Positions 18,825-28,419 are shown, counted from the stretch's first letter. The stretch: 64,000 nt of DNA from Tropicibacter alexandrii (GCF_003667315.2 NZ_RCTZ02000003.1:248001-312000), one strand, 5' to 3'. A program made the numbers and translations. The notes: generated by a model not told the origin, from the letters alone.

Positions 18825-21254
18825 TCATTCCGCAGCCTCCAAGGTGAGGTCGGCAAGGGGGGCGTAGGCGCGGGGGCGCGCGGCATGTTCGGCCCACGGG
18901 TCCTTGCGGTAGATGGATTGGGACAGTTCAAAGGCGTCGACCAAGCGTTGCCTTTCGGCAGGATCAAGGATGCGCTCTCGCACCCAGTCCAGCCCGACCT
19001 TGCCCAGCCATTTATAGGGCCGGTCGAGATACTTGGCGTTCTCGCGGTACAGCTGGACAAAGGCCACGGTGACGGCAATCGCCTCTGCCTCGGTTGCGAC
19101 GTCGATCAGCCGCTCGGTTTCCTTGACATCCATGCCCGCCGCCCCGCCGACGCCGACCTGATAGCCACTGTCGACGCAGACGATGCCCACATCCTTGCAG
19201 GTCGCCTCGGCGCAGTTGCGGGGGCAGCCGGACACTGCCAGCTTGACCTTGTGCGGGGTCCACGACCCCCACAGCGCCTGTTCGAGCTTGATCCCCAGAC
19301 CCGTCGAGTCTTGTGTGCCAAAGCGGCAATGATCGGTGCCGACACAGGTTTTCACCGTGCGTAGCCCCTTGGAATAGGCGTGTCCAGACACCAGCCCCGC
19401 GCGGTTCAGATCGGCCCAGATATGCGGCAGGTCCTCGCCTTTGACGCCCAGCAGGTCGATGCGCTGACCGCCGGTGACCTTGACGGTCGGCACGGCGTAT
19501 TTGTCCGCCGCATCGGCGATGGCGCGCAGCTCGTCCGGGGTGGTGATCCCGCCCCACATGCGCGGCACGACGCTGAAGGTGCCGTCCTTCTGGATGTTGG
19601 CGTGTTTGCGTTCGTTGACGAAGCGGCTTTGCGGATCGTCGCGATACTCCAACGGCCAGTCCGCCAGCAGGTAGAAGTTCACCGCCGGGCGGCAGACATG
19701 GCAGCCGTTCGGCGTCTTCCACCCCAGTTCCTGCCAGACGGCGGGTTGGGATTTCAGCGCCTTGGCCTTGATCAGCCGCCGCACGTCCTCGTGGCTGAGG
19801 TCGCAACAGCCGCAGATCGGCTGGGCGGTGGGCATCTGGAAGGCGTCGCCCAGCGAGACCTGCAACACCTGTTCCACCAGCCCTGTGCAGGTGCCGCAGG
19901 ACGCGCTGGCCTTTGTCGTGGACCTGACCGCCGCCAGATCATGCGCGCCGCCCGCGATGGCTTCGGTGATGGTGCCCTTGCAAATGCCGTTGCAGCCACA
20001 GATTTCCGCCTCAGGCGGCAAGGCTGCAACGGCTGACAGAGGGTCCGCTTGGGCACCTCCCTGAAAGGCCGGGCCGAAGATCAGCGTCTCGCGCATGTCG
20101 TCGATGGGCGTACCGTCCTTGATGAGGCCAAAGAACCATGCCCCGTCGGCGGTGTCGCCATACATGACGGCACCGATCAGGCGGTCTTTCTCGATGACCA
20201 GCCGCTTGTAGACGCCGCGCGACGGGTCGCGAAAGACGATGTCCTCGCGGCCCGGCGCATCGGCAAAGTCGCCCGCGCTGAACAGGTCGCAGCCGGTGAC
20301 CTTCAGCTTGGTCGACAGGGATTTCTGAACAAAAGCCGCCTCTTGCCCCAACAGAGTCTGGGCCGCGACCTTTGCCTGTTCGTAAAGCGGCGCGACAAGG
20401 CCGAAGACCGCGCCCTGATGTTCGACACATTCGCCGACCGACAGGATATCGGGGTCGGAGGTGACCATCTGGTTATCCACATGGATGCCCCGGCCCACGG
20501 CCAGACCGGCCTCCTTGCCAAGCGCCACGTTCGGGCGGATGCCCACCGCCATCACCAGCAGGTCGCAGGGCAGTTCGGTGCCGTCGTCCAGCATCAGCGC
20601 CTTCACATGGCCGTTTTCGCCGAGGATCTCCTTGGAGTTCGACTGCAGGCGGACGGTGATGCCTTTGTCCTCCAGCGATGTCTTCAGCAGATAACCCGCC
20701 GCCTCGTCCAGTTGCCGTTCCATCAGGTGGCCCATGATGTGCACCACGGTGACGTCGGCACCGCGCGCGGCCATGCCTGCCGCGGCCTCCAGCCCCAGAA
20801 GGCCACCGCCGATCACAACGACGCGGCGACCAGCGCCCATGGCCATCATGCGCTGCGTGTCTTCGAGGTCGCGATAGGCGATCACGCCGTCCAGATCGTG
20901 CCCCGGCAGCGGGATGATGAAGGGCAGCGAGCCTGTGCCGATGACCAGCTTGTCATAGGCGACCGGGCCATGCGTGCCGGTGACGACCTTGGCGGCGCGG
21001 TCGATACCGGTGACCCACTCGCCAAAGCGGCAGGTCACGCCATGGGCGTCGTAGAACGCCTCGTCATGGGTGACGATCTCGTCATAGGTTTTTTCGCCCG
21101 ACAGCACCGGCGACAGCATCAGCCGGTTGTAGTTGCCGCGCGGCTCGGCGTTGAACAGGGTGATGTCGTAGGCGTCGGGGGCCGTCTCGACCAGCGTCTC
21201 GATCAGGCGGCCCGAGGCCATGCCCGCGCCGATGATGACCAGTTTCTGTTTCAT
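18825..21254 (-). CDS. nirB: Nitrite reductase large subunit, NAD(P)H, siroheme
   Basis: This 809-residue enzyme reduces nitrite to ammonium. It has an N-terminal FAD/NAD-binding half starting KLVIIGAGMASGR, a BFD-like [2Fe-2S] domain (CGCNGICKGT ... CGTCTG) and a second CGCCDLSHED segment. The C-terminal siroheme/[4Fe-4S] domain has TCVGTDHCRFG and SGCPRNCAEATCK. Length is normal for NirB. ATG 21254 is chosen because GGAG lies 8 bases upstream; a GTG at 21263 overlaps the preceding stop but lacks that spacing. It follows the nitrate transporter ATPase gene and precedes nirD. A palindromic repeat separates it from nirD. Confidence 0.95.
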   Translation of the reverse strand: MKQKLVIIGAGMASGRLIETLVETAPDAYDITLFNAEPRGNYNRLMLSPVLSGEKTYDEIVTHDEAFYDAHGVTCRFGEWVTGIDRAAKVVTGTHGPVAYDKLVIGTGSLPFIIPLPGHDLDGVIAYRDLEDTQRMMAMGAGRRVVVIGGGLLGLEAAAGMAARGADVTVVHIMGHLMERQLDEAAGYLLKTSLEDKGITVRLQSNSKEILGENGHVKALMLDDGTELPCDLLVMAVGIRPNVALGKEAGLAVGRGIHVDNQMVTSDPDILSVGECVEHQGAVFGLVAPLYEQAKVAAQTLLGQEAAFVQKSLSTKLKVTGCDLFSAGDFADAPGREDIVFRDPSRGVYKRLVIEKDRLIGAVMYGDTADGAWFFGLIKDGTPIDDMRETLIFGPAFQGGAQADPLSAVAALPPEAEICGCNGICKGTITEAIAGGAHDLAAVRSTTKASASCGTCTGLVEQVLQVSLGDAFQMPTAQPICGCCDLSHEDVRRLIKAKALKSQPAVWQELGWKTPNGCHVCRPAVNFYLLADWPLEYRDDPQSRFVNERKHANIQKDGTFSVVPRMWGGITTPDELRAIADAADKYAVPTVKVTGGQRIDLLGVKGEDLPHIWADLNRAGLVSGHAYSKGLRTVKTCVGTDHCRFGTQDSTGLGIKLEQALWGSWTPHKVKLAVSGCPRNCAEATCKDVGIVCVDSGYQVGVGGAAGMDVKETERLIDVATEAEAIAVTVAFVQLYRENAKYLDRPYKWLGKVGLDWVRERILDPAERQRLVDAFELSQSIYRKDPWAEHAARPRAYAPLADLTLEAAE

Positions 21255-21259
21255 GTCCC

Positions 21260-22966
21260 TCACTCCGCGGCCAAGGCTTGGGGTTTCGGTTTGGATTTGG
21301 GTGTCCCGCCAGAGGCGGGCTTTGGCGTGCGGCCGTGTTCGTATTCCTCAAGGAAATCAAGCACGTCCTGCCGGTAGGCGTAGTAATCGGGGTGTTCGAG
21401 CAGCGCCTTGCGGGTGCGCGGGCGCGGCAGGTCGACCTTTGTGATCTTGCCGATGGTGGCCTGCGGGCCGTTGGTCATCATCACCACGCGGTCGGCCAGC
21501 AAGATCGCCTCGTCGACGTCATGGGTGACGCAGATCGCGGTGACCCTAGTGCGGGACCAGACCTCCATCAGGACCTCTTGCAGCTCCCACCGGGTCAGGC
21601 TGTCGAGCATGCCAAAGGGTTCATCCAGCAGCAGCAGTTTCGGCGACAGGGCAAAGGCGCGGGCGATGCCGACGCGCTGTTGCATGCCGTTCGACATGTC
21701 GCAGGCGGGCTTGTCCATCGCATCGGCAAGGCCCACCCGTTCGAGGTAATAGTCCACCACGTCCTGCCGTTCGGCCTGAGATGCGCGGGGATAGACCTTG
21801 TCGACGCCAATCGCGCAGTTCTCGCGCGCCGACAGCCACGGGAACAGGTTCGGCGACTGGAAGACCACGGCGCGCTCGGGATCGGCGCCCTCGACATGGC
21901 GGCCATCCAGCTTGATCGCGCCCTTGGAAATGCCATTCAGACCGGCGGCCATGGTCAGGACGGTGGATTTGCCACAGCCGGAATGGCCGATCAGGCTGAT
22001 GAACTCGCCCCGGTCGATTTTCAGGTTGAAGTCCTCGACCACGGTCAGCCGGCCCTTGGGCGTCGGGTAGATCTTGTGCAACTGGCTGAAATCCAGAAAG
22101 CGGTCGTCGATCAGGCCCTCTTGGGCGTCCTTCACCGCCGCCGGAACGCCATGGATCGGGGTGACGTCGGGCAGTTGGCGCGCGCCTTCGATGCGGGCCT
22201 CGATGCCCACATCCATCAGGTAGCCGGTGACCTCGGCGCGCAGCCGCTTGAAGGTCTCGTTGGTGTTCATCGCAACACGGTCGCGGGGGCGGGGGAGGGT
22301 GACCGTGAACTCGGCCCCCAGCGTGCCATCCGGGTTCAGCGCGATGATCCGGTCGGCAAGGATGATCGCCTCGTCCACGTCGTTGGTGATCAGCACGCAG
22401 GTCTTCTTGTCCGCGTCCCAGATCGCTTCGATCTCGTCCGCGAGGTTGGCGCGGGTCAGCGCGTCGAGCGCGCTGAGCGGTTCGTCCAGCAGCAGCACCT
22501 CGGGGTTCATGGCCAGCGCACGGGCGACGTTGACCCGCTGGCGCATCCCGCCGGACAATTCGGCGGGACGGCGCGTGGCCGCGTGGCCAAGGCCCACCAT
22601 GTCGACGTAATGCGCGACCTTCTTCGCGCGTTCGGCCCGCGACAGTCCGGGAAAGACGGTGTCGACCGCCAGCCCCACATTGCCCGCCACGGTCAGCCAC
22701 GGCATCAGCGAATAGCTTTGAAAGATCACGCCGCGTTCCGGGCCGGGGCCGGTGATCGGTGCGCCTTTGAAGGTGACGCTGCCCTTGGTCGGGGTCTCAA
22801 GCCCCGCCATCAGGTTGATCAGCGTCGTCTTGCCGGTGCCTGAGAAGCCGAGGATGACGAGGAATTCGCCTTCCTGAACGTCGAGGTCGATGTCGTTCAG
22901 CACATGGGTTGCATGAACACCGGAGCCGAAGCTTTTGGAAACGCTTTTGAATTCGAGAATACTCAT
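21260..22966 (-). CDS. Nitrate ABC transporter, fused double ATPase
   Basis: The 568-residue protein contains two ABC ATPase domains in one chain. Domain 1 has Walker A GFSGTGKTT, signature LSGGMRQR and Walker B LLLLDEPLSALD. Domain 2 (from about residue 295) has Walker A GHSGCGKST, a degenerate signature MSNGMQQR and Walker B LLLLDEPFGMLD. It should power nitrate import with NrtA and NrtB. In cyanobacteria NrtC and NrtD are separate proteins and NrtC carries a solute-binding tail; here the two motors are joined and no such tail is present. AAAGGAG precedes ATG 22966. It is on one transcript with nrtB and nirB. Confidence 0.92.
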   Translation of the reverse strand: MSILEFKSVSKSFGSGVHATHVLNDIDLDVQEGEFLVILGFSGTGKTTLINLMAGLETPTKGSVTFKGAPITGPGPERGVIFQSYSLMPWLTVAGNVGLAVDTVFPGLSRAERAKKVAHYVDMVGLGHAATRRPAELSGGMRQRVNVARALAMNPEVLLLDEPLSALDALTRANLADEIEAIWDADKKTCVLITNDVDEAIILADRIIALNPDGTLGAEFTVTLPRPRDRVAMNTNETFKRLRAEVTGYLMDVGIEARIEGARQLPDVTPIHGVPAAVKDAQEGLIDDRFLDFSQLHKIYPTPKGRLTVVEDFNLKIDRGEFISLIGHSGCGKSTVLTMAAGLNGISKGAIKLDGRHVEGADPERAVVFQSPNLFPWLSARENCAIGVDKVYPRASQAERQDVVDYYLERVGLADAMDKPACDMSNGMQQRVGIARAFALSPKLLLLDEPFGMLDSLTRWELQEVLMEVWSRTRVTAICVTHDVDEAILLADRVVMMTNGPQATIGKITKVDLPRPRTRKALLEHPDYYAYRQDVLDFLEEYEHGRTPKPASGGTPKSKPKPQALAAE

Positions 22967-23010
22967 GAGTAACTCCTTTTTGCGCTATCGCGTCGCTACT
23001 TGAGCGCGAG

Positions 23011-24096
23011 TCACCGGTTGTTCGTGAAGGTGAACAGGGATTGCAGCGCGAACATCACCCGATCCAGCAAGAAGCCGATGATCCCGATGGTGAAGACCGC
23101 GACCATAATCTTGGCGAGCGACGAGGAGGACCCGTTCTGGAATTCGTCCCAGACGAATTTCCCAAGGCCGGGGTTCTGCGCCAGCATCTCTGCCGCGATC
23201 AGCACCATCCAGCCCACGCCCAAGGACAGACGCAGCCCGGTAAAGATCAGCGGCAGCGCCGAGGGCAGCACCAGCTTGGTGATCTTGACCCGGGTGTTCA
23301 TCTTGAGGACCTTCGAGACGTTGACCAGATCCTTGTCGATGCTGGCCACCCCCAGCGCGGTGTTGATCAGCGTCGGCCAGAGCGAGCACAGCGTCACGGT
23401 GATGGCCGAGATCAGGAAGGACTTGGCAAACAGCCCGTCATTCGTCGCATAGACCGCGCTGACGATCATCGTGACGATGGGCAGCCATGCCAAAGGCGAG
23501 ACCGGTTTGAAGATCTGCACCAGTGGGTTGATCGCGGCGTTTGCGGTCGGCGACAGGCCCGCCGCGATGCCCAGCGGCACGGCGATCACCGTGGCCAGCA
23601 AAAAGCCGAAGAACACCGTCTTGATCGAGGTCCAGATCTGTTCGTAGTAAGAGGGCGCGCCGGTATAGGCGATGGTCTTGACCTCGTCGGCCTTGCCCGC
23701 CTCGATCAGCTTTTGGTTGCGCTTCTCGACCATCGTTTCGAATTTCTCGCGCTTTTCGGCTTTGGCGCGGGCATCTTGATGGAGGTTCACCACCTCTTCC
23801 CAGACCTGAGCGGGGCCGGGCACGGCGCCAAGGCTGGTCTGCACCTTGGGGGCCAGCGTGCCCCACATCAGCAGAAAGGCGCAGATGGCCAGCAAGGGCA
23901 CGACCAGCAGACGCCAGATTTCTTTGCCTTGCGCGCGGGGATTGTCGCCAGCGGCGGCGCGCAGGATCGGGGTGATCCACGCCAGTCCCAGCACCTGAAA
24001 CCACTTGTCGGCGGTGGTGATGCGGCTGAACAGGCGCGCGCGGCGGGCCTCGCGGTCGGGATCGGTGGCGGTGAAGTTCGGATCGACGGTTGTCAT
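23011..24096 (-). CDS. nrtB: Nitrate ABC transporter permease
   Basis: This 361-residue integral membrane protein has an N-terminal hydrophobic segment, a hydrophilic stretch rich in lysine and glutamate (about residues 110-150) and then a permease core. The core carries the EAA-type loop (GVGWMVLIAAEMLAQNPGLG). It forms the channel for the nitrate ABC importer, working with the NrtA binding protein and the fused ATPase. The long pre-core segment is longer than in many NrtB proteins. The gene lies between nrtA and the ATPase in the same direction; a degenerate palindromic repeat separates it from nrtA. Confidence 0.93.
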   Translation of the reverse strand: MTTVDPNFTATDPDREARRARLFSRITTADKWFQVLGLAWITPILRAAAGDNPRAQGKEIWRLLVVPLLAICAFLLMWGTLAPKVQTSLGAVPGPAQVWEEVVNLHQDARAKAEKREKFETMVEKRNQKLIEAGKADEVKTIAYTGAPSYYEQIWTSIKTVFFGFLLATVIAVPLGIAAGLSPTANAAINPLVQIFKPVSPLAWLPIVTMIVSAVYATNDGLFAKSFLISAITVTLCSLWPTLINTALGVASIDKDLVNVSKVLKMNTRVKITKLVLPSALPLIFTGLRLSLGVGWMVLIAAEMLAQNPGLGKFVWDEFQNGSSSSLAKIMVAVFTIGIIGFLLDRVMFALQSLFTFTNNR

Positions 24097-24111
24097 GTCA
24101 TGGTCCTCTTT

Positions 24112-24196
24112 CGGAGGGAGAGGCCCCGGTCAGATGCCCGGGCTGCGGTGTCAGGGAGTGAAACACGCCCCGGGCCGTGACCCGGGGCCTCTTGGT
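24112..24196. repeat. GC-rich bipartite palindromic element, degenerate copy
   Basis: CCCCGG-tcagatg-CCCGGG and CCCCGGG-ccgtga-CCCGGGG occupy the nrtA-nrtB gap. They match the two-arm plan of the elements at 18737 and 48661 but with imperfect spacers, so this looks like a decayed copy. It starts 15 bases after the nrtB start on the plus axis and reaches the nrtA stop. Confidence 0.6.
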
Positions 24197-24198
24197 CG

Positions 24199-25560
24199 TC
24201 AGCCCTTCACGTCGGTGCCGACGACGGTCTGTTCGCCCTTCAGGCCGATCGGCAGGCTGTCGAGATAGGCGTTCGGGAAACGGCCGTCATAGGCGATGCC
24301 GTCGATGATGTCCTCGGCCGGGGTCGGCGCCTTGTAGCCGTCGCTGTCCCACGGGAAGTCCGCCTCGTTCGCCAGCCCCTCGTCGACCAGCATCCGCGCG
24401 GCCTGAAGGTAGATGTCGGGCTTGTAGACGGATTTGGCGACCTCGTCGTACCAACTGTCGGGCTTGGCCTCGGCGATCTGGCCCCAGCGGCGCATCTGGG
24501 TCAGGTACCAGATCGCGTCCGAGTAGAACGGGTAGGTCGCATTGTGCCGGAAGAACACGTTGAAGTCGGGTATGTCGCGCTTGTCGCCCTTCTCGAATTC
24601 AAAGAAACCGGTCATCGAATTGGCGATCACCTCGGCATCGGCACCGACATATTCCGGGCGCGACAGGATCTCGACAGCCTCTGGACGGTTGGCGTTGTCG
24701 TTCTCATCCAGCCAGATCGCGGCGCGGATCAGCGCCTTGGTCACGGCGAGCGTGGTGTTGGGGTACTCTTCGGCGAATTCGGCGGTGATGCCGAACACCT
24801 TTTCGGGGTTGTTCTTCCACAGTTGGTAGTCGGTGATGACCGGCACGCCGATCCCCTTGAAGACCGCCTGCTGGTTCCACGGCTCGCCCACGCAATAGCC
24901 GTAGATCGTGCCGGCCTCCAACGTGGCGGGCATCTGCGGCGGGGGCGTCACCGACAGGAAGACATCCGCGCCGATCTGGCCGGTGACATTCTCGGGCGAA
25001 TAATAGCCCGGATGCAGCCCACCGGCGGCCAGCCAGTAGCGCAATTCGTAATTGTGGGTCGAGACGGGAAAGACCATGCCCATGTTGAACGGCTTGCCCT
25101 CGGCGCGGAATTCCTCGACCACCGGGGCCAAGGCCTCGGCGCTGATCGGGTGCTGCGGGCGGCCATCGTCCATCTTGGGGATATGCGGCAGCATCTTTTC
25201 CCAGACCTCGTTGCTGACGGTGATGCCGTTGCCGTTCAGGTCCATGGAAAAGGGCGTGATGATATGCGCCTCGGTGCCAAAGCCGATGGTCGCAGCCAGC
25301 GGTTGACCGGCCAGCATATGCGCGCCGTCCAACTGCCCGCCGATCACGCCATCCAGCAGCACCTTCCAGTTGGCCTGTGCTTCGAGCGTGACGAACAGCC
25401 CCTCGTCCAGAAAATAGCCCTGCTCGTAGGCCACGGCCAAGGGGGCCATGTCAGTCAGCTTGATGAAGCCGAAGGTCAGTTCGTCTTTTTCCAGATCCAG
25501 CGCCATGGCGGGGCTGATCAGTGCGGTCGTGGCTGCAAGGCCGAGGAGGAGAGTCTTCAT
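24199..25560 (-). CDS. nrtA: Nitrate-binding periplasmic protein
   Basis: This 453-residue protein is the solute-binding part of the nitrate importer. The N-terminus [20 protein letters not shown] is a Sec signal peptide, and the mature chain shows the NrtA/NasF-type segments [24 protein letters not shown] and [14 protein letters not shown] 25560 is preferred over the adjacent ATG at 25563 because AAAGGA is 6 bases upstream. A transcription terminator and two hairpins occupy the leader immediately upstream, so expression should depend on NasT antitermination. It shares its fold with NasS, encoded next upstream, which has no signal peptide. Confidence 0.94.
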   Translation of the reverse strand: MKTLLLGLAATTALISPAMALDLEKDELTFGFIKLTDMAPLAVAYEQGYFLDEGLFVTLEAQANWKVLLDGVIGGQLDGAHMLAGQPLAATIGFGTEAHIITPFSMDLNGNGITVSNEVWEKMLPHIPKMDDGRPQHPISAEALAPVVEEFRAEGKPFNMGMVFPVSTHNYELRYWLAAGGLHPGYYSPENVTGQIGADVFLSVTPPPQMPATLEAGTIYGYCVGEPWNQQAVFKGIGVPVITDYQLWKNNPEKVFGITAEFAEEYPNTTLAVTKALIRAAIWLDENDNANRPEAVEILSRPEYVGADAEVIANSMTGFFEFEKGDKRDIPDFNVFFRHNATYPFYSDAIWYLTQMRRWGQIAEAKPDSWYDEVAKSVYKPDIYLQAARMLVDEGLANEADFPWDSDGYKAPTPAEDIIDGIAYDGRFPNAYLDSLPIGLKGEQTVVGTDVKG

Positions 25561-25596
25561 CATCTGTCCTTTCTTGGGCATCACGCCCTGCGAAAC

Positions 25597-25656
25597 GAAA
25601 AAAAGGCCGCTCACCGTCCGTGGGTTGGGAGGAACCAACGGAAAGCGAGCGGCCTT
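25597..25656 (-). terminator. Leader terminator upstream of nrtA (attenuator)
   Basis: On the minus strand, AAGGCCGCTC pairs with GAGCGGCCTT (25647-25656 and 25603-25612) in a 10-bp stem and is followed by seven T residues. The loop can form a smaller inner stem. This intrinsic terminator lies about 37 bases before the nrtA start, where it would stop transcription of the whole nitrate operon unless antiterminated. Confidence 0.85.
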
Positions 25657-25666
25657 GCTCGGGATA

Positions 25667-25718
25667 TCCCTGCCATAGGGAGAAATTTCGTGTCGAACCG
25701 CGCCATTGCGGCCCGACA
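25667..25718 (-). promoter_or_regulatory. Paired hairpins, candidate NasT (ANTAR) target RNA
   Basis: Minus-strand hairpin 1 (25691-25718) pairs TGTCGGGCCGC with GCGGTTCGACA around a six-base loop AATGGC. Hairpin 2 (25667-25681) pairs TCCCT with AGGGA around ATGGC, or can be read as loop ATGGCA. Both loops carry A at position 1 and G at position 4, the known ANTAR recognition pattern. Placed just ahead of the leader terminator and with nasS-nasT adjacent, they fit the published NasT antitermination mechanism. I could not assign the promoter within the 95 bases upstream. Confidence 0.82.
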
Positions 25719-25813
25719 AGATCAGCTTTGATGCAAAGGTGACAAAATTCCAGATATTTTCGCTGCGATGCGGCGTCCTGCCGGGCGGGTCGAAAAATCC
25801 GCCTGAAATTTAG

Positions 25814-26986
25814 TCAGTCCGGCAGGTCGGGATCAAAAATCGCGCCGTCAAAGAACGAATCCGCCAGCAAGGTCAGGTGACCTTTCTGCGAGGCGACGGC
25901 GGTGTCGTGGGGAATCGCCCCTTCGAGTTTCTCGGACGCGCCGGGCAGATCGGCCTCGATCGGCATGTGGGCGCGGAACAGGTCGCTGCGATAGACCTCG
26001 GAGCCGCGCGCCATCGTCTCGGCCACCGGCAGGCCGTGGCGCAGGGCAAGCCGCCGGGCCACCCATTTGGCCTGACTGCGCCACGGGAAATTGGCGGCAC
26101 CATCGTGGAATTCGAGGAACCGCGGAACCTCGCGTTGCTCCGCCTGACCCGAGATGGTGAAACGCCCGTTGAGCGCGCGGTCGATCAATTCCGGCGGCAC
26201 GTCGAGATAGGCCTTGCGCGACAGGATCTCGGCGGCGGTGGTGCGGGTATCGGGGCGGGCCAGCCATTGCGCCGCGCGCCAGACCGCGCGCATCAGCCGC
26301 CGCAACAGATGGGGTTCGGTCTCGGCCCAGTCGGTGCGCACCGCCAGCACCTTTTCCGGTGCGAAGGACCAGATCGCCTTGCCCGGCAACAACAGCGCCC
26401 CGGACCCCTGATCGACCGCGACCGAGCCCCAGGGCTCGCCCACGCAGAAGGCGTCGATATCGCCTGCGGCCAGCGCCTCGGCCATCAGCGGGGGCGGGAC
26501 GGTGCGGATGGTGACCTTGGTTCCGCCCAGATCGGTGCCGTCGAACCAGTAATGCAGCAGTTCCACATGCATGGAAAACGGGAAGGGCACGCCAAAGACC
26601 AGCGGCCCGTCGGTGACCTGCGCCAAGGCCCGCGCCGCCGCACGCGGGTCGGCGAAATCGAAGCCGAAGCCGGTCGCGCGCAACCGGGCCTCCAGCGCGC
26701 GGCCCACGCCGATCACGTCGCCATTGACCGATGTCACCATGACCGCCGAGACGGGCGTCGCCACGCCGCCCAGCCCCAGCGCCATGGCGACGGGCACGGG
26801 CGACAGCATATGCGCCGCATCGACCCGGCCAAAGGCCAGCATGTCGCGCACCGACGACCACGAGGGCGCGGCGATCAGGTCCAGCGCGATGCCCTCGGTC
26901 TGGGCAAAGCCCATTTCCTGCGCGACGATCAGCGGTGCCGCATCCACCAAAGGCATGTAGGCGACGGGCAGGGTGACGGTCTTCAT
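25814..26986 (-). CDS. nasS: NasS cytoplasmic nitrate sensor
   Basis: The 390-residue protein is related to NrtA (segments LPVAYMPLVDAAPLIVAQ, AAHMLSPVP, FCVGEPWG) but has no signal peptide, which is the NasS hallmark. In studied bacteria NasS holds NasT inactive and releases it when nitrate binds. Its start overlaps the nasT stop by ATGA, so sensor and regulator are made in step. It precedes the structural operon, whose leader carries the expected NasT target. Confidence 0.92.
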   Translation of the reverse strand: MKTVTLPVAYMPLVDAAPLIVAQEMGFAQTEGIALDLIAAPSWSSVRDMLAFGRVDAAHMLSPVPVAMALGLGGVATPVSAVMVTSVNGDVIGVGRALEARLRATGFGFDFADPRAAARALAQVTDGPLVFGVPFPFSMHVELLHYWFDGTDLGGTKVTIRTVPPPLMAEALAAGDIDAFCVGEPWGSVAVDQGSGALLLPGKAIWSFAPEKVLAVRTDWAETEPHLLRRLMRAVWRAAQWLARPDTRTTAAEILSRKAYLDVPPELIDRALNGRFTISGQAEQREVPRFLEFHDGAANFPWRSQAKWVARRLALRHGLPVAETMARGSEVYRSDLFRAHMPIEADLPGASEKLEGAIPHDTAVASQKGHLTLLADSFFDGAIFDPDLPD

Positions 26987-27585
26987 CTGAGCAGCTCCGA
27001 TGCGGTGACCAGCGCCTCGGCCACATCGGCGACGCGGCGGCCCTGATCCATCGCGGTCTTGCGCAACAGCGCATAGGCCGCGTCCTCGTCGATCTGCTTG
27101 GCCTTCATCAAAAGGCCCTTGGCGCGGTCGATGACCTTGCGTTCTTCCAGTGCGCGACGGGTCTCGGCCAGTTCGGTGCGCATCTGGCGGACCATGCGAA
27201 AGCGGGCGATGGCGGTGTCGATCACCGGCTTGATCCGTTGCGGCGCCAGCCCGTCGACCACGTAGGCAGACACGCCCGCCTCGACCGCCGCCTGTGCGAG
27301 CCCGCCCGCCGAGTTCGAGACGAACATCGCGACGGGCCGTTCCAGCGGGCCGGAGGCCAGCGTCAGTTCCTCAAGCATGTCGCGGGTGGGGCTGTCGATG
27401 TCGATCAGAACGATGTCGGGCTCATGCGCCGCGATGCGCCGGGCCAGCGCGCTGCTGTTGCCGATCACGACCACCTCGCAATCGGTCGCGGCCTTCAATG
27501 CGTCGACGATCGCGATGGCACGATCGCGATCCTCTTCGACGACGACGACTGTCAGTTTGGCACCCATGAGGAGGAGATGCGCCAT
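26983..27585 (-). CDS. nasT: NasT ANTAR-domain antiterminator
   Basis: The product (about 200 residues) has an N-terminal receiver-like domain (KLTVVVVEEDRDRA; DIVLIDIDSP) and a C-terminal ANTAR RNA-binding domain around ALEERKVIDRAKGLLMKAKQIDEDAAY. It is the RNA-binding antiterminator of the nitrate system. The start is uncertain: ATG 27585 and ATG 27567 are both possible and neither has a clear ribosome binding site, so weak translation of the regulator is possible. Frame extension further upstream looks non-coding. It is divergent from the fasciclin gene. Confidence 0.9.
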   Translation of the reverse strand: MAHLLLMGAKLTVVVVEEDRDRAIAIVDALKAATDCEVVVIGNSSALARRIAAHEPDIVLIDIDSPTRDMLEELTLASGPLERPVAMFVSNSAGGLAQAAVEAGVSAYVVDGLAPQRIKPVIDTAIARFRMVRQMRTELAETRRALEERKVIDRAKGLLMKAKQIDEDAAYALLRKTAMDQGRRVADVAEALVTASELLR

Positions 27586-27788
27586 CGTCAGGGCGACATC
27601 AAGCGGTTCTCGGCGAAATCGGCCCTGCGGCACGCGCAGGCCCGCGTGGGCCGATTGAAATTTGGGCACGTGTTGGGCGCGCCGCAGGGAAATTTTCGCA
27701 AAGCCTGAAACTTTGTCCCCGTGGCTGCGTGACTTGAGGGACAGGCCGGCCAGACGGACCGGCGAATACACAGGGAAAGGACACGACA

Positions 27789-28334
27789 ATGAAGACGTTT
27801 GCCACTTTCATGACCGCAGCCGCACTGACCGCCGGTGCCGCGCTGGCGCAAAACCCGATGGTGGGGGGCGCGGCGATGTTTGCCGACCGGACCATCGTCG
27901 AGAATGCCGTGAATTCGGCCGATCACGAGACGCTGGTGGCCGCCGTTCAGACCGCAGGCCTTGTCGACACGCTGAACTCCGAAGGCCCGTTCACCGTGTT
28001 TGCCCCGACCGATGCGGCCTTCGACCGGATTTCGGACGCAAGCCTGAACGCCTTGATGCAGCCGCAGGCGCGCGCGCAGTTGCAGCAGATCCTGACCTGT
28101 CATGTCGTCGCCGCCGAGGCGATGTCCGGCGCGATTGCCGGCATGATCGCCGATGATGGCGGCGTGCATGCGGTTCCGACCGTCGGCGGCTGCACCCTGC
28201 AGGCCAGCATGCGCGGCGGCAACATCATCCTGACCGACGAGAACGGGCGCGAGGCGACCGTGACGATCGCCGATGTGGATCAGTCCAATGGTGTGATCCA
28301 CGTCATCGACCGCGTGCTGTTGCCGGCGCAATAA
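27789..28334 (+). CDS. Secreted fasciclin (FAS1) domain protein
   Basis: This 181-residue protein has a Sec signal peptide (MKTFATFMTAAALTAGAALA) and one FAS1 domain. Both conserved FAS1 motifs are visible: FTVFAPTDAAFDRI and the C-terminal NGVIHVIDRVLLP. FAS1 proteins mediate adhesion or sit in the envelope. Two cysteines (LTCHVV, GGCTL) may form a disulfide. A GGAAAGGAC lies upstream of the start. It is followed by two strong hairpins and then msrB, so the two genes may be cotranscribed with a processing site between them. Confidence 0.9.
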   Translation: MKTFATFMTAAALTAGAALAQNPMVGGAAMFADRTIVENAVNSADHETLVAAVQTAGLVDTLNSEGPFTVFAPTDAAFDRISDASLNALMQPQARAQLQQILTCHVVAAEAMSGAIAGMIADDGGVHAVPTVGGCTLQASMRGGNIILTDENGREATVTIADVDQSNGVIHVIDRVLLPAQ

Positions 28335-28346
28335 AGCCACCAGACA

Positions 28347-28419
28347 TTGCGCGAGCGTCCCCGAATTTGCTCGCGCAATCGTGCGCGCCCCCGGCTTGTC
28401 CCGGTTCCGCCGGGGGCGC
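28347..28419. other. Two tandem perfect hairpins between the fasciclin and msrB genes
   Basis: ATTGCGCGAG pairs with CTCGCGCAAT (28347-28356 and 28371-28380), and GCGCCCCCGGC pairs with GCCGGGGGCGC (28385-28395 and 28409-28419). Neither has a T-tract. They could terminate the fasciclin transcript Rho-independently in a weak way, stabilise it, or attenuate msrB, whose ribosome binding site follows 12 bases later. Confidence 0.6.
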
